Assembly (NCBI RefSeq): GCF_000193375.1
Contig: NC_015315.1
Span: 1-64,000 of the forward strand
Source of the DNA: Thermoproteus uzoniensis 768-20
Lineage (GTDB): Archaea > Thermoproteota > Thermoprotei > Thermoproteales > Thermoproteaceae
Direction: 5' to 3'
Length of the DNA stretch: 64,000 bases
Of this stretch, positions 8,505 through 17,806 are shown one piece after another. The position numbers and the translations under genes are program-made. Under the pieces are notes generated by a model that did no database searches, had not been told where the DNA came from, and was given only the letters and a program-made list of their open reading frames with translations. Every line of letters begins with the position of its first letter. Within the stretch, counting starts at the first letter, position 1.

Positions 8505-8788
8505 AGCTTACCCCTTATTCCAGTTAATAGCACTATTTACCAACACCACCTTATCGTAGCAACTATTCAACTTTGCTATTGGCTATTAAAGAAAGAAGCG
8601 ATGTGACAAAAGCTCTATAACTATAACACTTCCAACTTCAACCTTCTTATAAAAACACCGTGTACTTGCCTATATGAGCATCAATATCAGTAGCTATTCC
8701 CTTTGCCAAAGGCAAGATAACCTTGTTAACAACATTAATTGTTAACATTAAGAACATACTCCAATAAAAATAAACATAAATGTACTCT
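8505..8788. other. A+T-rich spacer at the left edge of the low-GC block
   Basis: Composition changes sharply here from GC-rich to A+T-rich. A leftward 65-codon hydrophobic frame (8647-8844) overlaps the 3' end of the membrane protein gene in another frame. It could be a tiny membrane protein or a frame-shadow; I do not call it. Confidence 0.3.
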
Positions 8789-10564
8789 TTAACGTAATAG
8801 ATATATAAGAATCCAATTATTTGTTCCATATGGTTTAATAACATTGCCCATATTAAATACTACATTTGTTAAAATATCGAATGACGCGTCTGTAGCTCTG
8901 GTTATTACATATTCTGGTATCATTTTACATAAATTATTACTATACATATGAGGACTTCTAGACTTTATTATGCCATTTAAGTATGTAAGGTTATAGAAAT
9001 TATAAAAGGGCTCCGTGAAAATTATACATTCTTTACTTATATTTAATAGTATTAATGCACTGGAGATTTCATAACCTGGCTGATTCGGAGAATCGACAAT
9101 ACCTAATGTATTCATACCCAACATACCTTTTTCAGTTAATTTACTTAAACCTGAATATATATAATTTATAGTTTCAGCTTCATGTACGTAAACTTCTGAA
9201 GACATGAGATGAATCCTATTATAAACTATTCCAAAAATACCATATAAAGTTACAGTTATAATGACTATGATGCCAATTAGCGGTCTTCTAAATTTGGAGA
9301 GTTGTTTACGTGAAAGGCTTTCGTGGCGAATCATATTATGATTATATATATAAGGATATATTGCTAAAAATGTAGCAAGAACCCAAAAGGGTCTAAAAAA
9401 TAAGTCGCTTAGTATGGATGGAATTATTAAGGGTAACAATGAGAGTGTCCCATAGGTTAATATAGTAAAGATATTTGCTAAATTTATTAATGAGTTATCC
9501 TTAAGCGATCTAATAAAATGTAAAATTAATACAGAAAATATATAAAATGAAGTGATGCTAAAACTGATAACGAGTAGAGTTGTTTCCCAAGGGGTTAAGA
9601 CAGATTGAGCCACTGATAGCTTCGTTTCAAAAGATTCCATGGAAGACTTGTATAATAGCATAAAAATGTTCTGAAGCAAATTAACTATTTCATGGGTCAC
9701 TGTAATTGCAATATATAATGAGTATGATATAAAAATCATTAAATAAACTATATAAAACTTTACATATCTATTGAACATTTCTTTATTACGATTTGATGAA
9801 AATACGAAACTATAAAAGAGGTAGATACTAAGAAGTAGGAGCATTGTAATAGGTTCTTGAGAATGCCCTACTACTATAGCGATAGAAAGAACGATAAGTA
9901 AGAAAAATGACTGAGCATCTCCCTTGTTAAGATAGATTACATATAAAACATATATCAATAAAAATATCAAGCTCCTTATCACATTGGAATACACAAAATA
10001 TAAAAAAATAACAATATTAATAAAACTCAGAGATGGTATATGCACAAAAAGGTCTAACGTCTTATCTCTATTTTTCTTCAATATCAATATTGTTATAGTT
10101 ATATTGATGAAATATGCTACGTACATAACCACGGGCACACTATATGCCAATATCTCTGGTGCTAGTGATGTAACCGTCGATAGCATTGCTTGTATAATGA
10201 ATGAAGTCGGATATAGAACATAATTAGGTCTTACAATAAGAAGTAAATTATCATTAAAAGGATAGTGTCCATTTTCAATAATCTTATTAACAACAGCATT
10301 CATGTAATTTAGATCTTCATTTGCAGCGATCCATAACGGTGAAAGTATAAAGAAATATGAGAGCCATAATGCGATACTCCAGCCAACAAAAGCAAACAGT
10401 AAAGCATTTAAATTCCTTATATATGTCATTATAGCTATTGTAAACATAAATAAGATTATAGATGAAAAAATTATTATATAATTACTAGTAATTTGACCAC
10501 TTATAAAGCCTGATAACGATAATATTATAAGTAATGCGAGAAGAATCCTTTTCTTACTGCTCAT
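8789..10564 (-). CDS. Polytopic membrane protein of the glycan island (GT-C-like)
   Basis: About 591 residues with 11-13 hydrophobic segments spread over the first 430 residues, then a soluble tail of about 150 residues. After the first segments, ANEDLNYMNAVVNKIIENGHYP resembles the first outward loop of GT-C glycosyltransferases and oligosaccharide ligases (an acidic residue followed by a GxYPF-type turn). The family is uncertain. The ATG at 10564 is preferred to an upstream TTG because it lies just after the stop of the upstream gene. Base composition is very A+T-rich, with AUA/AAU-type codons unlike the flanks, suggesting acquisition by transfer. Confidence 0.6.
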   Translation of the reverse strand: MSSKKRILLALLIILSLSGFISGQITSNYIIIFSSIILFMFTIAIMTYIRNLNALLFAFVGWSIALWLSYFFILSPLWIAANEDLNYMNAVVNKIIENGHYPFNDNLLLIVRPNYVLYPTSFIIQAMLSTVTSLAPEILAYSVPVVMYVAYFINITITILILKKNRDKTLDLFVHIPSLSFINIVIFLYFVYSNVIRSLIFLLIYVLYVIYLNKGDAQSFFLLIVLSIAIVVGHSQEPITMLLLLSIYLFYSFVFSSNRNKEMFNRYVKFYIVYLMIFISYSLYIAITVTHEIVNLLQNIFMLLYKSSMESFETKLSVAQSVLTPWETTLLVISFSITSFYIFSVLILHFIRSLKDNSLINLANIFTILTYGTLSLLPLIIPSILSDLFFRPFWVLATFLAIYPYIYNHNMIRHESLSRKQLSKFRRPLIGIIVIITVTLYGIFGIVYNRIHLMSSEVYVHEAETINYIYSGLSKLTEKGMLGMNTLGIVDSPNQPGYEISSALILLNISKECIIFTEPFYNFYNLTYLNGIIKSRSPHMYSNNLCKMIPEYVITRATDASFDILTNVVFNMGNVIKPYGTNNWILIYLLR

Positions 10565-10569
10565 ATTAG

Positions 10570-11712
10570 TTACCAATGAATAACATTATAATAATAGCTG
10601 AGCAACATGTTTATAACTTTTTCAATGCTATGATATCTCTCTATGAACTCTAAACCTGATAGATTAGCAGGTTCACTAATAATTCTATCAAAACATTTAC
10701 CTAGTTCTGATGAATCATTGATGCTACATACAGGCACTTCAGAGCTATAAACAGCCTTAGTCCTAACATTTAACCTTGACATAATGACATGATTCAATGT
10801 TGCAAGAGCTTCTAGTTCCGTTAAGCTTAATATGCCCAGCTTAAATTGTCCAATAACAACATTACTATCAAGATATAACGAAAGAAGATCATATCTATTT
10901 TGGAGTGGAAGGACTTTAAATTTAATGTTTTTATTTTTAGTTAAATGCTTATAAGTTGGCAAGACTCTATTAATGAAGGCATCAACGGTTTCTGGCCATA
11001 CTATATGAGTAATATGAATATAAAAATCGATATTTTTTACTGCTTCAGACAACATTTCATAGAATAATTGGAGATTTTTATGCTCATCAAGTCTAGTGGG
11101 TATTAATACTTTGATTAAACCTTTTTCAATATTATGTTTTTTATTATAGATAATATTCTCAATTTTATTTTTTATGAAAAGTATATAGTAAGGGTCTACT
11201 ACATTGGGAAGCCACATACATGGTAATTCCAAGGCTTCGCAATACGTTATCAAATCTGGTGTCGATACAAGAAAGGTATTATAAATATACCTTAAGAACT
11301 TTGCTTTTGAACTACTTAAATTTCTAAGATCAGTTCCATGAAACTCAAATGCTAACTTTATTTTCTTTTTATAAAGTTTTTCGAGAAACCAAAGAAATAA
11401 ATGATCCCTTAAAGCTGAACCTATATGCAAATGAGCAATAAGGAACTTTTCTCTACTAAAGTATTTAAACTTGTGAGCAAGTTTATTAATGTAAACTAGA
11501 CCTGTACCTTTAATAGGAATTAATCTAACATTAAGCGGATTTCCATTATATCTTGAGCCATAAAAGATCTTGGCAAACTTAGAATTGACTATATCCTCAG
11601 GTAATAGATTAATACTCTCAAAACCTTTGGACATTAATGCATAGGTGAGAAAATAAGGAACATTGGCTACATACCCCACCTGAGCTATTATTAAATCATC
11701 ATATCTCTTCAT
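10570..11712 (-). CDS. GT-B fold glycosyltransferase (GT4-like)
   Basis: A protein of about 380 residues resembling GT4 enzymes. The N-terminal half carries AHLHIGSALRDHLFLW and FEFHGTDLRNL, as in the acceptor domain. The C-terminal half has KVLIPTRLDEHKNLQLF (substrate-domain start) and LGILSLTELEALA, a diverged form of the donor-phosphate E-x7-E motif. The ATG at 11712 lies two bases after the stop of the upstream gene; an upstream in-frame TTG is less likely. It is part of the A+T-rich leftward run 13040-8789. Confidence 0.75.
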   Translation of the reverse strand: MKRYDDLIIAQVGYVANVPYFLTYALMSKGFESINLLPEDIVNSKFAKIFYGSRYNGNPLNVRLIPIKGTGLVYINKLAHKFKYFSREKFLIAHLHIGSALRDHLFLWFLEKLYKKKIKLAFEFHGTDLRNLSSSKAKFLRYIYNTFLVSTPDLITYCEALELPCMWLPNVVDPYYILFIKNKIENIIYNKKHNIEKGLIKVLIPTRLDEHKNLQLFYEMLSEAVKNIDFYIHITHIVWPETVDAFINRVLPTYKHLTKNKNIKFKVLPLQNRYDLLSLYLDSNVVIGQFKLGILSLTELEALATLNHVIMSRLNVRTKAVYSSEVPVCSINDSSELGKCFDRIISEPANLSGLEFIERYHSIEKVINMLLSYYYNVIHW

Positions 11713-11714
11713 AA

Positions 11715-13040
11715 TCAATCAATTAATTCTAATGCATCTTTAAGTCTTTTTCCATATGAAACTAGATTAAAAATTTTGCGCACTTGTGGATATATTTCCT
11801 TATTTGTAATATCTCGATAATGGATAATATTATCTATTATGTCCTTTAATGTCTTTACAAGGTGATTCACCTGTGGATTAAAAGTTGGTATATTGATACC
11901 TTTGGTTAATAAATCATTAATGTTTCCCCTATTACTTGCCACGGTTATTACGCCAGACATCAGTGCCTCTAAGGTATTGATCTCCAAAGAATCTAGGAGG
12001 GAAGGATTGACAAATATATCGATAATATTATATGCATAGTGAATGAAAGTGTGAGGTATTTTGTTAACGATAAATATTCGCCTAACCACATCTTCCTCTA
12101 TTCCAGATAGAAAATTAACTAAATTATCCATTTCACGTCCTATAATAATTAAAACTATATTATAATAAAACCTTGCTAGATATTGAAAGGATTTAACCAG
12201 TAATTCAACATTTTTCCATGTTGGTTTACCACTTCCTATATACCCTATAAATAGATATTCTTTTGAAAGCATAGAATATAAAGTATTTCTATCGTTGTTC
12301 ATTAAATTGTTTGATAAAAATTTAAGAAATTCCTCGGTTACCTCATCTTTGCTTCTAAACCTGAATTTGTTTTCATCTATTCCAAATCCTATATATTTGC
12401 ATTTTTCCTCTAAACCAAGTAGCTTACAACCCTCAAGGTAAACGCCCCTCGATGCAAGTATGCCGTCTATCTCCTTTCTAACTATCGATGTATAGATTGG
12501 CCATATGAAGGTATTATACAAAGTATATTTTCTAGACTTTAATATGTGCGGAAGACATTTAGTTACGAAGAAAAGGGGATCTTTGGCATGTCCGTAGGTT
12601 TCAGTATAGGAGTTTGAATAGGGGCAAATTTCTGTATGAAGAGGACACGTTAAATCGTTACCTCCAGGCTCCCAGAAGATTTTTATATTTTTATTTGTTT
12701 GATATTTATTTTTAAACTTTACAAAATAAAAAGTACTTATAGAGTCAACAGTAATTATGTAATCAGAACTCCTCATAATTCTCCCTACAACATTTAGATC
12801 TGATATTTTACCTAGAAAATTTAATGAAAATGGTCTATATACTTTTGAAGGTATATTAAGAATTTTGATATTATCAATAATGTTGTATTCAAACTGTGAA
12901 CAGTCAATACACATATTTAAAATTTCAACGTCTAACCCCGCATATTGAAGAGCCTTAGCACTATTAAAGAGAACTGTAAAATGTCCCCCAGCCCAGGAGC
13001 TTGGTCTTCCCCCAAAAATTGCTAATTTAATTGACTTCAT
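11715..13040 (-). CDS. GT4-family glycosyltransferase
   Basis: A 441-residue GT-B enzyme. KLAIFGGRPSSWAGGHF at the N-terminus matches the glycine-rich acceptor loop. YLFIGYIGSGKPTWKNVELL starts the donor domain. NPSLLDSLEINTLEALMSG is the donor-binding E-x7-E region, though the first acidic residue is D. It is A+T-rich and shares strand and codon style with its two downstream neighbours, so the three probably form one operon. It overlaps the degraded GT gene upstream by 14 bases. Confidence 0.85.
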   Translation of the reverse strand: MKSIKLAIFGGRPSSWAGGHFTVLFNSAKALQYAGLDVEILNMCIDCSQFEYNIIDNIKILNIPSKVYRPFSLNFLGKISDLNVVGRIMRSSDYIITVDSISTFYFVKFKNKYQTNKNIKIFWEPGGNDLTCPLHTEICPYSNSYTETYGHAKDPLFFVTKCLPHILKSRKYTLYNTFIWPIYTSIVRKEIDGILASRGVYLEGCKLLGLEEKCKYIGFGIDENKFRFRSKDEVTEEFLKFLSNNLMNNDRNTLYSMLSKEYLFIGYIGSGKPTWKNVELLVKSFQYLARFYYNIVLIIIGREMDNLVNFLSGIEEDVVRRIFIVNKIPHTFIHYAYNIIDIFVNPSLLDSLEINTLEALMSGVITVASNRGNINDLLTKGINIPTFNPQVNHLVKTLKDIIDNIIHYRDITNKEIYPQVRKIFNLVSYGKRLKDALELID

Positions 13041-13905
13041 TACTATTTTCCTCGCATTGGAATATTAGATAATATAATAATAAATAAGTTTTAGCGACAT
13101 TATTCCATGTAGGTATCAGGCATGTATCAATAGCATATCTTATTTTAAATATTGAAATAATCTTATCTTTCAGCTTTTTATAGAACTCATAGGAATTAAT
13201 TTTTAATAATAAACTAGTAAGACCTATTGCACTTAAATAATCAATAATCCTAATTCGCTCCAACATTTGTTGCCACCACAAGCGTTCCACATGCCAGCGT
13301 AAAGGGCCTCTTCCCGAGTATGAGGTTACCACTGTCAGGTCTGCAACGTTATAGAGTAGAGGTAATTTAACCTGCTTTACGTAGCCCAGGAACCTCACGT
13401 TGTTCTCGAGTCCAAGGCTTTTTAACTATTGCCTCAATATACTACCTGTAGCTTCTAGGGCCCAAACCTGCCGGCTACTAGGAGAGTTATATCCTCCCCA
13501 TACACCCTCTTCACTATTGCAAGTGCTTTTATAAGCATATGGGTACCTCTTCTCGGCCCATGATTTACGTAAAGCAAGGCCTTGTCATTGAGTCTAACTC
13601 TAAACACCTCCCCTACCACGGCTATAGGCCTAAACAAGTCCTTACTAATACCATTCAAGGTAGACAAAACTCTGTGGCTCGGCACACCAGCGTCTACTAG
13701 CTCCCTCTCTGTACTATGAGAACAAAGGGTCTTTAGTCCTAACATTTTAAGCTTTGTAATGCTTGGTATTTTTAAGGTCTTTAGGAGGCTTCTGCGGGGG
13801 TAGCAATATTACTTCATGGCGTAAACTTGTAAAAGCCTTTGTTAAGTCAAGGGCTACATTACCTACACCACCTCTAAAGAAAGGAGCTGTATGTGCTATT
13901 TTCAT
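13027..13905 (-). pseudogene. Frameshifted GT4-family glycosyltransferase gene
   Basis: One gene is recognisable in pieces. From ATG at 13905 comes MKIAHTAPFFRGGVGNVA, ending in a stop near 13755. From 13745 comes STERELVDAGVPSHRVLSTL and ALLYVNHGPRRGTHMLIKAL, ending near 13455. From 13398 comes FLGYVKQVKLPLLYNVADL. The donor-binding motif then survives only across frames as EAL followed by ACGTLVVATNVGAN. The last frame runs to 13027 with a GT4-like end (TWNNVAKTYLLLY). At least three shifts or stops are needed to join them. Nothing suggests a working enzyme. Confidence 0.8.
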
Positions 13906-13908
13906 AAG

Positions 13909-15135
13909 TTATTCCATCAAGTTCTCATATATGTTTTTAAAAATTAGTCCTATACGTTTTAGTGAATAATTCCTCTCAACATAATCTCTTGCTGTTTCCT
14001 TTCTTCGATATATCTCATACTTATTCTCCACAATATGCTCTAGTGTCTTTGTCAATTCATGTATATATGGCTTAACAAGAAAGCCTACATCAGATGTCAC
14101 GATTTCATTCACAGGCGGCATATCAAAAGCTACAACGGGCGTTCCGACAGCCATAGCCTCTATTAAAACTAGTCCAAAGGCTTCTACAAAACTGGGGTGT
14201 ATAAGTATATCTATTGCTGAGAGATATCTAGGCATCTCTGATTCATCTACTTGCCCTATGAATCTAACTACTGATGAAAGTTCTGACCGGGAAACAATGC
14301 TATATAAATATTTTGCGTAAAGATCCTTAGTATATTGAAAATGAAAACCAGGTTTTCTCGGACCGATTACAATTAGTTTTAATTTTTTTAGCAAACGTTT
14401 ATCCATTTTTGACAATGAATATAGCAACACATGCAAACCCTTGTGAGGAGTTAGCCTACCTACGAAACCTGCTACAACCTCGGCTCCGTCTCCTAGCTTC
14501 TCGCGCAAATCCTTTGAATAAGTTGGTTTATAGAACTCTGTATTTACAAAGTTAGGGACTTTGATTACTCGATCACATATATTGGGTATGTGGCGACAGA
14601 GTACATTTTTTTGTAGCTCACTTACAGAAGTCAGTAGTTTAGCTCTGGGCATTAATAACTTAGCAAGCTGTATTCTTAATAAGGCATCTATCTCCCACCT
14701 CAATCTGGCGTATGTTGAAATAAATGGATAATGATACATGTACTCCCTTATCCAAGGATAATGCTCAAATTCTGTAATCACTAAAGGTGTATTTCTGTAA
14801 TCTCCTTTAATAACGTTGTAGAAATAAACTGAGTGCACCACACATTCGCGCTGGCATAACTTGTTAACAAATGTGTATGCACGACTTGAAAAGATAGGCA
14901 TTTTAGTGAAATAGAATAGCGATCCGCCTGGGATAGGCGGCGTCACGTAGTGAACTATTACACCGTCAATCTCAATGAATCTGCCAATATGTTTATTGCT
15001 AGTAGTTGTTGACACTACATACGTCTCTATATTGTTTTTAGATAAAAATCTTGCCAACTCCCATGTCAATTTCTCTATGGCACCACCTTTGACCGGTGGA
15101 ATAGGCTCTCGAGGTCCTAATATTATGACTCTCAT
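13909..15135 (-). CDS. GT4-family glycosyltransferase
   Basis: A 408-residue GT-B enzyme. The N-terminal GPREPIPPVKGGAIEKLTWELA holds the glycine-rich loop. VAGFVGRLTPHKGLHVLL starts the donor domain, and SFVEAFGLVLIEAMAVGTPVVA gives the complete E-x7-E donor-phosphate motif. It overlaps the upstream GT gene by 4 bases (ATGA), so the two are translationally coupled. It transfers a sugar from an activated donor to a growing surface glycan; the sugar cannot be told from sequence. Confidence 0.9.
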   Translation of the reverse strand: MRVIILGPREPIPPVKGGAIEKLTWELARFLSKNNIETYVVSTTTSNKHIGRFIEIDGVIVHYVTPPIPGGSLFYFTKMPIFSSRAYTFVNKLCQRECVVHSVYFYNVIKGDYRNTPLVITEFEHYPWIREYMYHYPFISTYARLRWEIDALLRIQLAKLLMPRAKLLTSVSELQKNVLCRHIPNICDRVIKVPNFVNTEFYKPTYSKDLREKLGDGAEVVAGFVGRLTPHKGLHVLLYSLSKMDKRLLKKLKLIVIGPRKPGFHFQYTKDLYAKYLYSIVSRSELSSVVRFIGQVDESEMPRYLSAIDILIHPSFVEAFGLVLIEAMAVGTPVVAFDMPPVNEIVTSDVGFLVKPYIHELTKTLEHIVENKYEIYRRKETARDYVERNYSLKRIGLIFKNIYENLME

Positions 15136-16340
15136 CGGCTCAAAACCCTAAGGTACACCTTTCTAATTCTTTCTGTTATAGAATACCAACTGTATCTCCT
15201 AATAGCCATAACTCTTGCGTTTATACCCATTCTATCTCTGAGATCACCATTCTCAACAACTACCTTGAGTTTTTCAGCAAGATCTTTCCAGCTCCCTTTT
15301 TCAAATAGTAATCCATTGAAGCCGTTCTGAATCACATCAACTATGCCCCCAGCTTCAGACCCTATAACGGGTATCCCGCTTGCCATTGCCTCTAGTAAAA
15401 CTAATGGAAAAGCTTCTGCAAATGATGGTAGTACGAGGCAACAAGCGTTCGAGTATAGGATTCTAAGTGTCTCTCTGTCTACCGAACCCGTGAACAGCAC
15501 CTTTTCTCCTAGTTTTCTACGCGAGTATTCAATGAGCGTTTTGGCGTAGTCAGATACCCCGCTTGAGTTGAATCTACCAGTTAGAGGCCCAGCTATGACG
15601 AGCTTTATACCCAAATGGGAATTTTCAGAGATCATCGTTTCAAACGCCTTCAATAATATGTGAACGCCTTTGATGGGTGTAACTCTACCGACAAACAACA
15701 CATATTCTCTTTCCGTTAGTCTAAGCTTCTCCAAGACTCCACCACCTGGTAGACCCGGTTTGAAGAAATCCGTGTCAACACCGTTTGGTATCTCGTAAAC
15801 TTTTGGTCCTGGCACCCTAGCCTTCATGACAATTGCGTTGAGCATTGTCTTATTAAGTGCTATGACAGCATCAGCCTTCCTCATTGTGTAGCCCTCCGCA
15901 TATCTCACGACATACTCTCCGAAATGGACCTTGTCCTCAGGCCATAGCGGGTTATGACAAGTATATATAAGTTTTGGCTTTTTATCAAGGTTCCTCAATA
16001 TGATACTTGTCGATATTGCGAACCCAGCCCAAGCGGTATTAGCATGCACGATATCTACATCCATCATTTTAAGACTCTTAGCTGAGTATAATCCAAATAA
16101 GAACTCTTTAGCAACATTTCTTTTAGGAAAATTATGTAAGATTCGAACAGGAATTCTAGCTATCGGAACACCACTAGCGTAGTCCATGATAGAAATGTTC
16201 TTGTCTATGGAATCCACAACAAACGCCTCAACACCTAGCAGTCTAAGATGCTTAGCTAATTGGAAAACATACTCTTCAACGGCCCCTCCAGCCTTTGGGG
16301 GTACTGGTACGAGACCAGAAGAGATTAATGCCACCTTCAT
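15132..16340 (-). CDS. GT4-family glycosyltransferase
   Basis: A protein of about 402 residues with VPVPPKAGGAVEEYVFQLAKHL (acceptor loop), VLFVGRVTPIKGVHILLKAF (donor-domain start) and SFAEAFPLVLLEAMASGIPV (E-x7-E). The ATG at 16340 is chosen over an in-frame upstream start because the fold begins there (MKVALISSG) and it lies two bases from the stop of the upstream GT2 gene. It overlaps the next gene by 4 bases. It is closely related to that neighbour in architecture, probably an old tandem duplication within the operon. Confidence 0.9.
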   Translation of the reverse strand: MKVALISSGLVPVPPKAGGAVEEYVFQLAKHLRLLGVEAFVVDSIDKNISIMDYASGVPIARIPVRILHNFPKRNVAKEFLFGLYSAKSLKMMDVDIVHANTAWAGFAISTSIILRNLDKKPKLIYTCHNPLWPEDKVHFGEYVVRYAEGYTMRKADAVIALNKTMLNAIVMKARVPGPKVYEIPNGVDTDFFKPGLPGGGVLEKLRLTEREYVLFVGRVTPIKGVHILLKAFETMISENSHLGIKLVIAGPLTGRFNSSGVSDYAKTLIEYSRRKLGEKVLFTGSVDRETLRILYSNACCLVLPSFAEAFPLVLLEAMASGIPVIGSEAGGIVDVIQNGFNGLLFEKGSWKDLAEKLKVVVENGDLRDRMGINARVMAIRRYSWYSITERIRKVYLRVLSR

Positions 16341-16342
16341 CG

Positions 16343-17158
16343 TTATTTTCGTAGTAGCCTCCAATAAGAGAGCCTCATGATACTGACTTCCTGGTCGTAA
16401 CTGCTATCTTTACCACGGGATAGACTCTCCTCTCTGAACATATGTAGTATAGGGTTGTTGGGTGTATACACGCAATCCCATCCGTTAAGAATCAGTTGAA
16501 TGCCCACATATTGCTCATTGCCAGGAGCTCTTCTCAGCTTTGGATGCTCAGGGAATTCCGCATTCTCTATGGCCTCCTTCCTAAAAGCCATATTTACTCC
16601 TCTAAATGGTAGAGAGTAGCATTCTCTGCTTGGTATGCATGATCCGTGCTTGACATGGAGGTTACGATCGAGGTATACGCCGCACCAATATTTACTTAAC
16701 CACGGAATAGGTTTTTCCAAAACTGGTCTTAACAATGTTCTATACAGCCTTATATGTGGCTTATCATCTGGCGTGGGTAATAGTTTAAGTCGTTGGATAT
16801 CCAGATATATGTCCCTACTAGAAATACACCCTATTTTATCTCCATAAGATTTAAATAATACACTATATCGCTTTAGCCAGCCAGATAAGGCTATAGCGTC
16901 GTCGTCTGTGAATACAACTATGTCGCCAGTGGCCGCCCTTCGCCCCATGTTTAACGCATGTGTAAAGTAGCCAACCCTCTGTTCTAACACTATGCAATTT
17001 AGGTTAAGGACGGTACACACCTTCTCAACGCCATTAACTTCTACATTCTTTACCACTATAACCACCTCATGAGGCTTAATTGACTGGTTAGCGAGACTAC
17101 GAAGAAGAGTACCCAGCCTTCCTAGACTTGTTGACGGTACAACTACTGAAATCTTCAT
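16343..17158 (-). CDS. GT2-family glycosyltransferase
   Basis: A GT-A enzyme of about 271 residues. KISVVVPSTSLGRLGTLLRSL starts the fold, VVFTDDDAIALSGWL holds the DDD metal site, and the acceptor part has FRGVNMAFRKEAIENAEFP and GNEQYVGIQL. No membrane segments. The ATG at 17158 is preferred to an earlier one because the added 15 residues are basic and lie before the first beta strand. It is the first gene of the leftward operon continuing to 13909. Confidence 0.87.
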   Translation of the reverse strand: MKISVVVPSTSLGRLGTLLRSLANQSIKPHEVVIVVKNVEVNGVEKVCTVLNLNCIVLEQRVGYFTHALNMGRRAATGDIVVFTDDDAIALSGWLKRYSVLFKSYGDKIGCISSRDIYLDIQRLKLLPTPDDKPHIRLYRTLLRPVLEKPIPWLSKYWCGVYLDRNLHVKHGSCIPSRECYSLPFRGVNMAFRKEAIENAEFPEHPKLRRAPGNEQYVGIQLILNGWDCVYTPNNPILHMFREESLSRGKDSSYDQEVSIMRLSYWRLLRK

Positions 17159-17204
17159 AGCCAATTTCTTAACCCTCCTTAGTTTGCTTTCCAATGATTT
17201 CAAT

Positions 17205-17512
17205 ATATCTCTTAGCTATCTTAGGCTTACTGCTTAGTACTTTCATCGCTAAGCATTCCCTCGTAGAGCTTCACGTACCCCTAGCCACCAAGTCCTTCTA
17301 TGATGGGTAGACCAAAGTACATAGCCTCCCGTAAGAATTCCTCCGGTGTGAGCCTAATTAGGTTAACATTGGCTTGGTGGTTCAACCTTAACAACCCTAG
17401 TAGCCACCATAACCTCACCACTATACCTAGGCAGATACTTACTCAAGTTATCGATCACCGTCTTAAACCCACCAACCTCGTAGTAACCGAGTCTTATCAA
17501 TACCCTTATCAT
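17205..17512 (-). pseudogene. Glycosyltransferase remnant
   Basis: From ATG at 17512 a frame reads MIRVLIRLGYYEVGGFKTVI and LSKYLPRYSGEVMVATRVV, like the start of a GT4 enzyme. It is broken after VEPPSQ and resumes in another frame as NLIRLTPEEFLREAMYFGLPIIEGL, like a late GT4 segment. The middle of the gene is gone. This fills the gap between the GT2 gene and the epimerase fragment. Confidence 0.6.
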
Positions 17513-17517
17513 AGCCA

Positions 17518-17802
17518 CTAGAAATGAATAGAATCAAACTTAGTGTAGTAGCAATATATTAGTCTCTTCGTAAGAAAGTGGAAGACTGTGTTCATCTCGT
17601 TTACTGCCCTGAGTACGTTCTCTGTTTTCTTTAGGTAGCCGATCATGACCTCTTCGAGATGCCGAGGTGTTTCAGGTCTTTCAGTTCGCCACTGCTTAAG
17701 TTGTTCGATCACCCTGACCTTGAAGCCCTCGTTGACTAGCCTATCCACTATATGGCTACCTATGAACCCAGCCCCGCCAGTGACTAGGGTTATCTCGCCC
17801 AT
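17518..17802 (-). pseudogene. Truncated NDP-sugar epimerase/dehydratase
   Basis: The N-terminus is a clean Rossmann start, MGEITLVTGGAGFIGSHIVD, as in nucleotide-sugar 4-epimerases and dehydratases. After NEGFKVRVIEQL it runs through a short insert to ENVLRAVNEMNTVFHF and then ends in unrelated sequence at about 94 residues; the family is usually about 310. The SxnYxxxK catalytic region is absent. The ATG at 17802 lies just after the stop of the upstream GT gene. Confidence 0.75.
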
Positions 17803-17806
17803 TCTA

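Noticed and set aside
8397-8606. Rightward 69-codon frame beginning MAVSRWGEGGDGG
   Set aside because: It lies opposite the sulfatase-like remnant and its Gly-rich start is the complement of a Pro-rich stretch; no promoter or family.
8647-8844. 65-codon hydrophobic leftward frame
   Set aside because: It overlaps the end of the membrane protein gene in another frame in A+T-rich DNA, where hydrophobic frames arise by chance. Kept only as a note.
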